Shown here in pieces: positions 34,363-42,988 of a DNA stretch of 64,000 bases. This stretch comes from Paenibacillus chondroitinus NBRC 15376 (GTDB lineage Bacteria; Bacillota; Bacilli; Paenibacillales; NBRC-103111). Where the stretch lies: contig NZ_BILW01000027.1 of NCBI RefSeq assembly GCF_004000765.1, positions 28,270 to 92,269 on the forward strand, written 5' to 3'. Numbering within the stretch: the stretch's first letter is position 1; the number at the start of each line of letters is the position of its first letter. The notes beneath the pieces are model-generated. The model had not been told where the DNA came from. It was given only the letters and a program-made list of their open reading frames with translations, and did not search any database. Position numbers and translations under genes: made by a program.

Positions 34363-35078
34363 AATTGAGGGTGGCTAATCTGCTGGTCGTTTATTACAGT
34401 GCATTCGGTCATGTCTTTCAGATGGCACAAGCTGTGGCCGATGGGGCCAGCCAGTCAGGGGCTCATCAGGTAAAAATCGTGCGCATCCCCGAAATGGCCG
34501 CTCCTGAGAATCGCGTTATCCAGCCAGATAAAGAGAGGCCGGCAAGCGGTAAAAGCTTATCTAATCAATTTCGGTTGACAGATCGCTATAGTAAATATGA
34601 AGCAGCAGGTGTGTTACAGGAGAATATTCCCTATGCAACTAATGATGATTTGCGTTGGGCTGACGGTATATTGTGGGGTTTTCCCACTTATTATGGCACG
34701 ATGCCCGCTCAAGTTAAGTTGTTTCTAGAAATGGCTGGAGAGTTATGTGTGGAAGGGGCTTTGGAAGGGAAACCAACGGGCATTTTTAACTCGACGGCTT
34801 CCATTCATACGGGTCATGAGGCAGCCATTTTGACGGCTATGGTACCATTATTTCATTTCGGCATGATTTTTGTAGGCCTTCCATACTCCGAGAATCCAGA
34901 ATACTTAACAGCGGATGCGATTGGCTGCTCGCCTTATGGCGCTTCCACGTTGGCTGGTCCAGACAGCTCGTTGTCCCCTGATCCGAGGGAGCTGCTGATG
35001 GCTGCCCGGTTAGGGGAGCGGGTTGCGGATGTTGCCGCAGCTTTACAGCTTTTCCGGTCAAGTGAAGCTTCCGGTTAA
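34359..35078 (+). CDS. WrbA-like flavodoxin-fold NAD(P)H:quinone oxidoreductase
   Basis: A 239-aa flavodoxin-fold protein with a central WrbA/NQO-type FMN site: LLVVYYSAFGHVFQMAQAV (phosphate loop, near 8-26), WADGILWGFPTYYGTMPAQ and GIFNSTASIHTGHE. GTG 34359 overlaps the preceding stop codon. WrbA proteins reduce quinones with NAD(P)H. In this operon it might instead pass electrons to the Rieske oxygenase or reduce a pathway intermediate (inference). The ~40-residue insert around residues 55-95 is common in WrbA. Confidence 0.83.
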   Translation: MKLRVANLLVVYYSAFGHVFQMAQAVADGASQSGAHQVKIVRIPEMAAPENRVIQPDKERPASGKSLSNQFRLTDRYSKYEAAGVLQENIPYATNDDLRWADGILWGFPTYYGTMPAQVKLFLEMAGELCVEGALEGKPTGIFNSTASIHTGHEAAILTAMVPLFHFGMIFVGLPYSENPEYLTADAIGCSPYGASTLAGPDSSLSPDPRELLMAARLGERVADVAAALQLFRSSEASG

Positions 35079-35182
35079 AACGTTGTTACATTGAAAGCTA
35101 GGATCCGTTCTTGTCCATGAGATTGGGTCTTTTTTCATACAGGTGAAAAACAAATCATACGACGCATAAGGAGGCGCTCATT

Positions 35183-35995
35183 GTGACATTCAGTCGCTAT
35201 ACAGGTAAAGCATGGGATCGTCACTTTTTCCCTCGATTAAGTAAGCTGGAGGTAGATCAGCTACCAAAAGATGACGCGTTGATCGTTCTGCCGGTGGGCG
35301 CGGTTGAGCAGCATGGTCCGCATATGCCGGTGTTTACGGACACGTTGATCTCCGAGGTGCTGCTCACAGAAGCGTTCCATCAGCTTCCGGATGATGCGAA
35401 TATTTGGCTGCTGCCGGCCATCCCCTATGGCAAAAGCACCGAGCATCTCGGCCATCCCGGAACGATTACCTTATCTGCAACCACGTTGATGGCTGTCGTC
35501 ATGGATATCGCCAAAAGCCTCACTAGAAGCGGGTTTCAAAAGTTAGTCCTGGTGAATTCGCATGGCGGCAACACGGATCTGCTCAATATGATGGCTCGTG
35601 AAATCCGCATTGAGACTGGATTGGCCGTCTTCCGGTTAGACCCTGGCGGACTTGGCGGTGCCGATGAATGGATTACTCCGCTGGAAAAGCAGGCGGGAAT
35701 CCATGCGGGTGATATGGAAACGTCGCTCGTGATGTCGGCAGTTCCACATTGGGTGCACATGGAAGCAGCGCCAACAGAGTTTCCAAATTATCCAAGCTCC
35801 CGCTATCTAGGGCTGCGCAACCGTGCTTTTGCATGGGTGATGGACGATTTATCCCACTCCGGCATCTCCGGGGACGCTACGCAAGCTACGATTCAAAAAG
35901 GAGAAGCGATGACGGCTTCTTATGGAGCGATGATCGCCGAAGCGCTGCTCGAATTTCAAGCTTTTGACATGAAATCACTGAAACAGTACCGATAG
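35183..35995 (+). CDS. Creatininase-family amide hydrolase
   Basis: A 270-aa member of the creatininase superfamily. Metal and catalytic residues are visible in GAVEQHGPHMPVFTDT (Glu, His, Asp), SHGGNTD (His) and IHAGDMETS (Glu). Family members open cyclic amides (creatinine) or cleave formamides (ArfB in flavin biosynthesis). Start GTG 35183 after GGAGG. Within the operon it would suit hydrolysis of an opened or formylated ring product made by the deaminases. Substrate not readable from sequence. Confidence 0.87.
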   Translation: MTFSRYTGKAWDRHFFPRLSKLEVDQLPKDDALIVLPVGAVEQHGPHMPVFTDTLISEVLLTEAFHQLPDDANIWLLPAIPYGKSTEHLGHPGTITLSATTLMAVVMDIAKSLTRSGFQKLVLVNSHGGNTDLLNMMAREIRIETGLAVFRLDPGGLGGADEWITPLEKQAGIHAGDMETSLVMSAVPHWVHMEAAPTEFPNYPSSRYLGLRNRAFAWVMDDLSHSGISGDATQATIQKGEAMTASYGAMIAEALLEFQAFDMKSLKQYR

Positions 35996-36034
35996 ATCAG
36001 CTGAATCCAAAAACAAGTATAGGAGATGATCGAT

Positions 36035-36838
36035 ATGGCCCTGAATTCCCCCCTCATCCATGATCCAAGCAAGCTCGGAGCAAGTCCTACATTTGTAAGT
36101 ATGGAAAATCTGTCTAAAACGTACCCAAACGGAACGATTGCCTTACAGGATGTGAATCTATCTATTCAAGAAGGAGAGTTCTTATGCTTCGTGGGTCCTT
36201 CTGGCTGCGGGAAATCTACGATTTTCAAAATGATTACAGGTCTGGCCAAACCGAGCAGCGGCAAGCTGGACGTGTTTGGGACGACGCCGAAGGAAGCGCG
36301 TAAGCAAAGCGATATCGCTTTTGTCTTTCAGGATCACACCCTGCTGCCGTGGTCGACGGTCGAAGCGAATGTCAGACTGCCGCTGGAATTGCGAGGCGTA
36401 GACAAAAAGACGCAAAAAGATGAGGCTCAGCGCGTACTCGAGCTCGTAGGTTTGAAGGATTATATGAAGGTGCTGCCGAGGCAGCTTTCCGGTGGTATGA
36501 AAATGCGTGTCTCGATCGCCCGCGCGCTGATCTCCAGGCCTAAGCTGCTGCTCATGGATGAGCCGTTTGGCGCTTTGGACGAAATTACCCGCCAAACCCT
36601 GCAGATGGAGCTGCTTAATATTTGGCAGCAGGATAAATCGATGACGGTGCTGTTTGTGACGCACAATGTGTTTGAATCCGTGTTTTTATCCACAAGTGTT
36701 GTTGTGATGACACCGCGTCCTGGCAAAATATCGGCGCGATTGGATATTCCGGTGCCTTTCCCACGGGACGAAAGCTTCCGGACCACGGCGCAGTTCAGCG
36801 ATTTGGTGCGGGAAGTATCCGCAGCGTTAGAGCATTAA
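36035..36838 (+). CDS. ABC transporter ATPase (SsuB/TauB/ThiZ type)
   Basis: A 267-aa ATPase of the nitrate/sulfonate/taurine/pyrimidine importer class. Walker A GPSGCGKST, Q-loop FQDHTLLPW, signature LSGGMKMRV, Walker B LLLMDEPFGALDE and the H-loop VTHNV are complete. It belongs with the NMT1/THI5-like lipoprotein (31866) and permease (38214). ATG 36035 is favoured because AGGAG lies 8 nt upstream; ATG 36026 sits directly on the ribosome-binding site. Confidence 0.92.
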   Translation: MALNSPLIHDPSKLGASPTFVSMENLSKTYPNGTIALQDVNLSIQEGEFLCFVGPSGCGKSTIFKMITGLAKPSSGKLDVFGTTPKEARKQSDIAFVFQDHTLLPWSTVEANVRLPLELRGVDKKTQKDEAQRVLELVGLKDYMKVLPRQLSGGMKMRVSIARALISRPKLLLMDEPFGALDEITRQTLQMELLNIWQQDKSMTVLFVTHNVFESVFLSTSVVVMTPRPGKISARLDIPVPFPRDESFRTTAQFSDLVREVSAALEH

Positions 36839-36856
36839 GACGAGAGGATGACGCAG

Positions 36857-38194
36857 ATGGCGATGCAGATGAACTGGGAGCAAATCATGCAGGAACAGCT
36901 CGGGGATGAGATCGTGCATGTGGATGGTGCAACGAGAGAAAAACTTTCGAAAGATTATTACTGGTATTCTCCTGTCCTTAATCGGCAATTGCAGCATATG
37001 AAAGCAGCGGATGTCATTGCTATACCGCGTTCTGAGGCTGAGGTGGCTGAAATTATCGCCTTCGGTTACCACCACAACATTCCGGTGACGGTGCGTGGAG
37101 CCGGAACAGGTAATTACGGTCAGGCGGTTCCCCTACATGGCGGTATTGTCCTTGATCTAAGCCGTATGGATGAAATTCTCGAAATCGGACCTGGCTATGC
37201 AAGGCTTCAATGCGGAGTTCGTCTGGGTGTCATGGATAAAAAGGCACGAGAGGCTGGGCAGGAGATTCGCATCTATCCGAGCACTTATGTCAAAGCAACG
37301 GTGGGCGGTTTTGTCAGCGGAGGTTCCGGCGGAATCGGTTCTATCACCCATGGCAACCTCTGGGACGGCAATGTGCTTGAAGCTGTGATCTATACAATGG
37401 AAGAGACGCCGCAGCGCCTCGTGATTCAAGGTCGTGATTTATTTGATTATATTCATAATTACGGAACGACCGGTATTTTAACCGAGGTGACGATTCCGCT
37501 TTCCCCGCGCACCGAATGGGCTCAGCTTATTGTAAGCTTTGATACCCTGCAGCAATCCATGAAGTTCGGGGAGGCGTTGGCGAGAGAGGCAGCAATTCCG
37601 AAGAGGCTTATTGCTCCGATGGAGTGGCCGATTCCGTCCTATTTTGTTCCATTTGCCAAAGTGATTAAAGCTGGCAAGGCTGCCGTGATGCTTGAGGTTG
37701 CGGAGGGAAGTATGGACTCCGTTGAAGCGTTGGTTGATGGCTATGGCGGATGCATTGACCATTTTATAGAAGCCAAGCAATATCGGAAAACGATTGGCGT
37801 GTCGGATTTTACATGGAATCATACGACATTATGGGCAATGAAGACGGACTCCTCTATGACTTATTTGCAGGCAGGCTTTGAATTGGGACGCTATGAGGAA
37901 CAAATCGAGCTGCTGAAAGCAAAATGGGGCGACGAAGTTTACTTGCATTTTGAATGGGTGCGTAGCGGTGGAGAACTCGCGCTAAATGCGCTTCCAATTG
38001 TTCGCTTTCAAAGCGAAGAAAGGTTGTACGAGATCGTGGCCTTTTGCGAATCCATCGGGGTCAAGATCTTCGATCCGCACACATGGGTGCTTGAACAAGG
38101 CGGACGTGGTGAGGTGAGCAGCATGGCGCGCAAGAAACGCGAGAATGACCCCAGAGGACTTCTGAATCCAGGCAAAATGAAGGTTGAGCCTTAA
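36857..38194 (+). CDS. FAD-binding (PCMH-type) oxidoreductase, GlcD/VAO-like
   Basis: A 445-aa flavoprotein of the vanillyl-alcohol-oxidase/GlcD superfamily. The N-terminal FAD domain contains IPRSEAEVAEIIAF, VRGAGTGNYGQAVPLHGGIVLDLS and GGFVSGGSGGIGS; the C-terminal cap domain follows, ending in DPRGLLNPGKM, typical of the group. It oxidises alpha-hydroxy acids, alcohols or amines in other systems. ATG 36857 is preferred for spacing from GAGAGG (ATG 36848 possible). It lies between the importer ATPase and permease genes, so it is co-transcribed with the pathway. Confidence 0.85.
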   Translation: MAMQMNWEQIMQEQLGDEIVHVDGATREKLSKDYYWYSPVLNRQLQHMKAADVIAIPRSEAEVAEIIAFGYHHNIPVTVRGAGTGNYGQAVPLHGGIVLDLSRMDEILEIGPGYARLQCGVRLGVMDKKAREAGQEIRIYPSTYVKATVGGFVSGGSGGIGSITHGNLWDGNVLEAVIYTMEETPQRLVIQGRDLFDYIHNYGTTGILTEVTIPLSPRTEWAQLIVSFDTLQQSMKFGEALAREAAIPKRLIAPMEWPIPSYFVPFAKVIKAGKAAVMLEVAEGSMDSVEALVDGYGGCIDHFIEAKQYRKTIGVSDFTWNHTTLWAMKTDSSMTYLQAGFELGRYEEQIELLKAKWGDEVYLHFEWVRSGGELALNALPIVRFQSEERLYEIVAFCESIGVKIFDPHTWVLEQGGRGEVSSMARKKRENDPRGLLNPGKMKVEP

Positions 38195-38213
38195 ATGAAG
38201 GGAGACACGACAA

Positions 38214-39110
38214 ATGGCTGTTGATTCTAATTATTTAAAAATGCTGCCTGACGAAATATTTCCTGCCCGTGAACGTTCCGCTTGGGCTAACCGACTTGAT
38301 GAAGGCGCCTCACCAGGCTATCGCTTCCTCATGTTGTTGAAGCACATGCTGCCTCCTTTGGTTGCTTTTGTCGTTTTCATCGGTGGCTGGGAACTCATTG
38401 CTTATTTAGCTAAGGCGCCTGTTTATCTGGTACCTAAACCGTCCGACATCGTGGCTGCCGCCTTGGAAAATAAACATGCATTATGGGTGTCTGTCACAAC
38501 GACGACGCTTGAAGCTGTGCTCGGATTTTTCCTCAGCATCATCATGGGGGTGGCGGGGGCGATTCTGCTTGCCAGCTCCAAGTGGATCGAGAAAAGCGTG
38601 TACCCGTACGCCATCATTTTGCAAACCATCCCAATCGTTGCTATCGCTCCATTAATCGTCATTTGGTTCGATGCGGGCATGAATGCTATTGTGATCATTA
38701 CCTTCTTGATTGGATTTTTCCCCATGCTCTCGAATACTTTAATCGGTTTAAATTCAACGGATCAAAATATGAGCAACTTGTTTTACCTGTATAATGCCAA
38801 TGCTTTTCAAACGATGTGGAGACTTCGCATCCCGGCTGCTCTGCCTTATATTATTGCGGGGCTAAAAATCTCCTGTACCTTATCCGTTGTCGGCGCCATC
38901 GTCGGTGAGTATATCGCTGGCATCGGCGGGGGAGCAGGCGGGCTTGGTTATGCGATTACGTATGCGGCTGCCCGGTTAAAAACGGCGTATTTATTCGCGT
39001 GCGGGCTGTCGGCTTCAGCGCTGGGCATTTCCTTTTTCCTATTGGTCAATGCATTCTCCAAATGGGTGTTGAGCTCCTGGCATGAATCCGAAATGAAAAA
39101 AGACAGCTAA
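38214..39110 (+). CDS. ABC transporter permease (SsuC/TauC/ThiX type)
   Basis: A 298-aa membrane permease with six predicted helices. The EAA-type segment is replaced by the SsuC-type loop ANAFQTMWRLRIPAALPYIIAGLK near 38798-38865. The glycine-rich stretch GEYIAGIGGGAGGLGYAI near 38907-38955 is characteristic of the SsuC/TauC subfamily. It completes the importer for the operon's substrate. A cytoplasmic N-terminal extension of about 40 residues is present. Confidence 0.9.
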   Translation: MAVDSNYLKMLPDEIFPARERSAWANRLDEGASPGYRFLMLLKHMLPPLVAFVVFIGGWELIAYLAKAPVYLVPKPSDIVAAALENKHALWVSVTTTTLEAVLGFFLSIIMGVAGAILLASSKWIEKSVYPYAIILQTIPIVAIAPLIVIWFDAGMNAIVIITFLIGFFPMLSNTLIGLNSTDQNMSNLFYLYNANAFQTMWRLRIPAALPYIIAGLKISCTLSVVGAIVGEYIAGIGGGAGGLGYAITYAAARLKTAYLFACGLSASALGISFFLLVNAFSKWVLSSWHESEMKKDS

Positions 39111-39131
39111 TGAACACGCCACAGGAAGAGG

Positions 39132-40379
39132 GTGATCGCACTGCTTGATTTAATCATTCGACAGGTACGTCTTCTGGATGACCCGGGTGTTGTCGATGTT
39201 GGCGTGAAGGAGGGCAGAATCGTCAGGATTGGCGCTATCGACAGTGGAGCCGAACGCGAAATCGATGGCAGCGGGCATCTGCTGCTCCCTCCATTTGTGG
39301 AGTCGCATATCCATTTGGACACGGTCCTAACGGCGGGGGAACCTGCTTGGAACGAAAGCGGCACGCTGTTTGAAGGCATCGGGTTATGGCAAAAGCGCAA
39401 GCAGTCGCTCACCTATGACGATGTCCGGAAGCGGGCAGAGGAGGTGCTGCAGCTGCAAATGGCGGCAGGCATTCTCCATGTTCGCACGCAGGCGGACATA
39501 TCGGACCCGAACCTGACGGCGCTGCGGGCGCTTCTTGACCTGCGCGAGCGCGTGAAGCCGCACATGCAGCTGCAGGTCATCGCTTTCCCGCAGGACGGGA
39601 TTCGCGCCTGCCCGGAGAATGAGCGCCGATTGGAAGAGGCGCTCGAGCTTGGCGCTGATGGGATCGGCGCCATTCCGCATCTTGAGCCTACGCGTGAGGA
39701 AGGCCTCGCGTCGCTTGACATTGTTTTCCGCCTAGCCGAGAAGTATGGCTGTTTCGTCCATGTGTTCTGCGATGAAATGGACGATGAGCATTCCACCTTC
39801 CTTGAGAGCACGGCCCACTTGGCCATTCGCTATGGCCTAAGGGAACGTGTTACCGCAGCGCATGCGAATGCTTCAGCGTATTATAGTGACGCCTACTTTC
39901 AGAAAGTGGTAGGCATCACGGCTCGATCCGGCGTGAACGTCGTCTGCTGCCCGCTCATTAACAGTGCTATGCAAGGCCGCTTCGACCGCTTTCCTAAAGG
40001 GCGTGGGATCACCAGGATCAAGGAGATGCTGGCGGCCGGTGTGAATGTTAGCATCGCGCATGATGACATTCAGACGCCTTTTTATCCGCTCGGCACTGGA
40101 AATATGCTGGCAGCAGCTCATATGGCAGCCCATCTCGCGCATATGACGGGGCGTGAAGAAATTGCTGAGCTTGTGCGCATGGTGACGGTGCGCGCTGCGA
40201 AAGTGCTGCAGCTGCACGAATATGGGCTGGAAGTTGGCCAGCCGGCATCCTTTATCCTGCTGCCTGGCCGGGATGCCATGGATCTTGTACGCGTTCAACC
40301 GGATTGCCGGTATGTGATTAGCCAAGGCCGTGTTGCAGCTGAAACGGAGCCTGCACGCAGCCGGTTATATGGTATGTAA
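39132..40379 (+). CDS. codA: Cytosine deaminase-like amidohydrolase 2
   Basis: A 415-aa CodA-type amidohydrolase: VESHIHLDTVLTAGEPAWNESGTLFEGI is very close in pattern to E. coli CodA. The other ligands are HVRTQADI, HVFCDEMDD (His, acid), TAAHANASA (His) and IAHDDIQTPFYPLG (Asp). Likely deaminates cytosine or a related ring (family knowledge). GTG 39132 is taken as start; CTG 39141 is possible because GAGGGTGATC may itself be the ribosome-binding site. Last gene of the operon, followed by a strong terminator. The local GC content is higher at 39500-39700 than elsewhere in the operon. Confidence 0.85.
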   Translation: MIALLDLIIRQVRLLDDPGVVDVGVKEGRIVRIGAIDSGAEREIDGSGHLLLPPFVESHIHLDTVLTAGEPAWNESGTLFEGIGLWQKRKQSLTYDDVRKRAEEVLQLQMAAGILHVRTQADISDPNLTALRALLDLRERVKPHMQLQVIAFPQDGIRACPENERRLEEALELGADGIGAIPHLEPTREEGLASLDIVFRLAEKYGCFVHVFCDEMDDEHSTFLESTAHLAIRYGLRERVTAAHANASAYYSDAYFQKVVGITARSGVNVVCCPLINSAMQGRFDRFPKGRGITRIKEMLAAGVNVSIAHDDIQTPFYPLGTGNMLAAAHMAAHLAHMTGREEIAELVRMVTVRAAKVLQLHEYGLEVGQPASFILLPGRDAMDLVRVQPDCRYVISQGRVAAETEPARSRLYGM

Positions 40380-40420
40380 TAGCCACCCCCTAATTGGCAG
40401 GGGGTGGCTATATTTGTTTG
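40380..40420 (+). terminator. Terminator of the N-heterocycle operon
   Basis: Perfect 12-bp stem TAGCCACCCCCT / AGGGGGTGGCTA with a 7-nt loop, then TATTTGTTTG. Confidence 0.85.
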
Positions 40421-40520
40421 ACTATTGTTTACTTGGTAAAAGAAGGGAAAGAGTGCATCCTGTCGAATTTGATTTATTGTTAAACATTGTAAGTTAAGTT
40501 TTGACGGGGATGGTGAACAC

Positions 40521-42416
40521 ATGAAGCGGTTTTCTCAAACGCTTTGGTTAGTGGTACTTGTTGCTGTGTTGAGTAGTTCGTTTTTAATGCCGCGAGCATT
40601 TGCCGATGATGTTCCAGAAGAAATGAAAACGATTTCAGAATACTCGATCCTGTGGGGGGATCCATCAGAGAGTTTGGAAAGTGTTAGGTCTGCCTCGCCT
40701 GAGCGTTGGATAGTGGTGAAGATTGGAAAATCTTTTCCCAATAAACCTCAACATATTTCATCCGTATGGATTAAATTCCAGCTGCCTACACATATACCAA
40801 AAGACTATGGTATCTATATTCAAGATATTCGTACGCAGAAAATGAAGGTATACATTGGAGAACATTTAATTCGCGAAACGAGGTATGATTTTCCGTATGA
40901 CGCTCAGAGGGGTTTATTTCCGATTAGTAGTGAGGAAAGTGGGGAAACGGTATATCTAAAGTTGGAGTCAACAATGGACCGATTGAGTATTTACTCAACT
41001 ATCAGAATAGATCAATACTCGATTCTGATGAGGTCGTATGTACTTCAAGATTTGCAGAATATTATCCTTGGAAGTGCTTTTCTATTTATTGCCCTGATTA
41101 TGTTGATTGGATCAGTTTTCTTGAAGAGAGGCCAGATTCGAAGCTGGGTTCTAATAAGTATAGTAAGTTTGTCAGTAGGAATAATTTTTATAACGTATTC
41201 TCCTTTTGTATATGCCAATTTTACCAATTATGGTGGTTTGTTTATCAATTTGTTCGATGTAGCTCTTAATGTGTTTTTACCGGCACTAACTTGGTCTTTC
41301 GAGCAAATCTTCGATAACGGGAAATTTAAATGGGTGCGTCGATTTCGGAAATTTCAGGTTGCTTATTCTGTTCTATTAATCGCATTTATGTTTATCAATC
41401 AATTGAATCATTATCAATTTAATAAAGCGTATTTTTTTGTAGCGGTAACCGTTTTAGGTTATTTGATGATTTTTCAATTTGTTTTGATCATCGGATTATG
41501 TTTTCAACTTATGCGAAAAGGGAACAAGGAAGCTGTTGTGTTTTCAATCGGATTCGGCACGCTGGCTGTCATGAGCATACTAGATCTGGTTAACTTCTAC
41601 ACATCTTCACTGAATTATCAATTTTATTTATGGAAATGGGGAGGCATTGCCTTATTTATTACCCTCATTGTTATTTTGGTCCGACGTTTTGCTTTAAATC
41701 AGGAACTATTGGTCAACTACTCAAAAGAACTAGAATTTTATAATCACCAGCTCCAACTTTCAGAAAGAACGGAAATCATAAGCTCCTTGGCTGCTTCCGT
41801 CGCTCATGAGGTGAGGAACCCTCTACAGGTAACACGTGGTTTCTTACAGTTAATCGGTTCACGATCAGAGGAGAAAGAAAAAGAATATATGCAAATAGCG
41901 ATCGAGGAACTGGATCGAGCATCGGTTATCATTACAGATTTTTTAACCTTTTCTAAGCCTCAGTTGGATGAAACCGTTGATATCGATGTTAATCAAGTAA
42001 TTAAGCAAATTGAAGGAATTATTATGCCGCTGGCAACTTTACAAGGCGGACGTATTGCTGTAAGTGTTCCACCTAATCTTTATATACGTGGAAACGTATC
42101 GAAGTTTAAACAAGTCATGATCAACCTTATTAAAAACAGTATTGAAGCTTTTCAAGACGATGGTGAAGTACAGATTCGAGCATACGAAATGGATAGCAAG
42201 ATCTACCTTCATATTAAGGATAACGGTCAAGGGATTGAAGCTGCAGAGTTGGCGAAACTAGGGAAACCTTATTTTACAACAAAACAAAAAGGAACCGGTC
42301 TTGGACTAATGGTGACATTCCGGATAATTGAAGCAATGCAGGGAGAAATAGTATTTGAAAGTCAGAAGAACAACGGAACTGAGGTCATTATGAGTTTTCC
42401 AAAAGTAAAGCAATAA
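40521..42416 (+). CDS. Membrane sensor histidine kinase (7TMR-DISM-like/KinB-type)
   Basis: A 631-aa sensor kinase: signal peptide (1-29), extracellular sensor (about 30-178), seven or so membrane helices (179-390), then a cytoplasmic kinase core. The phospho-acceptor His429 is in SVAHEVRNPLQ; the N-box (INLIKNSIEAF), G1 (DNGQGIE) and G2 (GTGLGL) are intact. The membrane part resembles 7TM-DISM receptors; the kinase core resembles Bacillus sporulation kinases. No response regulator gene is adjacent, so it is an orphan, as many phosphorelay kinases are. The gene is more A/T-rich than its neighbours. Signal unknown. Confidence 0.87.
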   Translation: MKRFSQTLWLVVLVAVLSSSFLMPRAFADDVPEEMKTISEYSILWGDPSESLESVRSASPERWIVVKIGKSFPNKPQHISSVWIKFQLPTHIPKDYGIYIQDIRTQKMKVYIGEHLIRETRYDFPYDAQRGLFPISSEESGETVYLKLESTMDRLSIYSTIRIDQYSILMRSYVLQDLQNIILGSAFLFIALIMLIGSVFLKRGQIRSWVLISIVSLSVGIIFITYSPFVYANFTNYGGLFINLFDVALNVFLPALTWSFEQIFDNGKFKWVRRFRKFQVAYSVLLIAFMFINQLNHYQFNKAYFFVAVTVLGYLMIFQFVLIIGLCFQLMRKGNKEAVVFSIGFGTLAVMSILDLVNFYTSSLNYQFYLWKWGGIALFITLIVILVRRFALNQELLVNYSKELEFYNHQLQLSERTEIISSLAASVAHEVRNPLQVTRGFLQLIGSRSEEKEKEYMQIAIEELDRASVIITDFLTFSKPQLDETVDIDVNQVIKQIEGIIMPLATLQGGRIAVSVPPNLYIRGNVSKFKQVMINLIKNSIEAFQDDGEVQIRAYEMDSKIYLHIKDNGQGIEAAELAKLGKPYFTTKQKGTGLGLMVTFRIIEAMQGEIVFESQKNNGTEVIMSFPKVKQ

Positions 42417-42421
42417 AAAGA

Positions 42422-42454
42422 GAAGGAGCTGCATGTCAAATCTGCAGCTCCTTC
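42422..42454. terminator. Bidirectional terminator between kinase and NHLP-peptide genes
   Basis: Perfect 12-bp stem GAAGGAGCTGCA / TGCAGCTCCTTC; A-rich on the left and T-rich on the right, so it can serve both convergent genes. Confidence 0.85.
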
Positions 42455-42464
42455 GTACTTCTTT

Positions 42465-42704
42465 TTACCAGTTGGGATTATCAGCACCGGCCGTTACCAA
42501 CACCTTAGCCGGATTCGCCGGAATAACAAGCACAAAGTCCGTTGAAGTTTCTTCTACCGCTTTCACTGTAAAATCACCGGGGAGCGTAATACCAAAGGTT
42601 TCTTTAAGCGCTGCTTTTGGATTGGCAAGAAGTTGGTTTTTGAATGCTTCATCTTCCCACGCTTTTTGAATGATTTTTGCTTTTAATTGTTCATGTGATG
42701 ACAT
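42465..42704 (-). CDS. NHLP (nitrile-hydratase-like) leader peptide, candidate RiPP precursor
   Basis: A 79-aa protein. Residues 5-62 match the NHLP leader pattern (nitrile hydratase alpha-subunit-like, TIGR03793 type): an initial helix QLKAKIIQKAWEDEAFKNQLLANPKAAL, FGI, then V.A.EET....FVLVIP. This leader type is known from proteusin precursors. The short tail AKVLVTAGADNPNW after IPANP would be the core. It lacks the usual GG cleavage site and Cys/Ser-rich core, so a stand-alone NHLP protein is the alternative. Ribosome-binding site GGGGAGTG. Its upstream neighbour on the same strand is an isoprenoid synthase. Confidence 0.75.
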   Translation of the reverse strand: MSSHEQLKAKIIQKAWEDEAFKNQLLANPKAALKETFGITLPGDFTVKAVEETSTDFVLVIPANPAKVLVTAGADNPNW

Positions 42705-42725
42705 GATCAGTCACTCCCCTTTAAT

Positions 42726-42912
42726 TGTAACGGACATGGAAGCCGCTATTTCAGATGTTTAGCATTGAAATGGGAAGTTATCGGACTGAGGAGGCGTTAT
42801 TCACTGTTACTACCCTTGTTATAGGCTATTTTGAGATAAATAGCGTCGCTCTGGTCCGTTAAATCCTATTTCATGCTTAAAAACCATGAATAAGGGCTTT
42901 TCAGTCCGTTAG
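42726..42912. repeat. Inverted-repeat element, copy C (about 187 bp)
   Basis: Begins TAACGGACATGGAAGCCG and ends CAGTCCGTTAG, with an internal CTGGTCCGTTAAATCC. It matches in layout the two copies at 50114 and 50368. It lies between the isoprenoid-synthase gene and the NHLP-peptide gene and carries no ORF. Confidence 0.65.
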
Positions 42913-42988
42913 ACTCAGCAACTTTGCATGAGTCATTGGTTAATATTCCCAATACGTGGATTATAGCATGAATATTCAAAATATTCTA

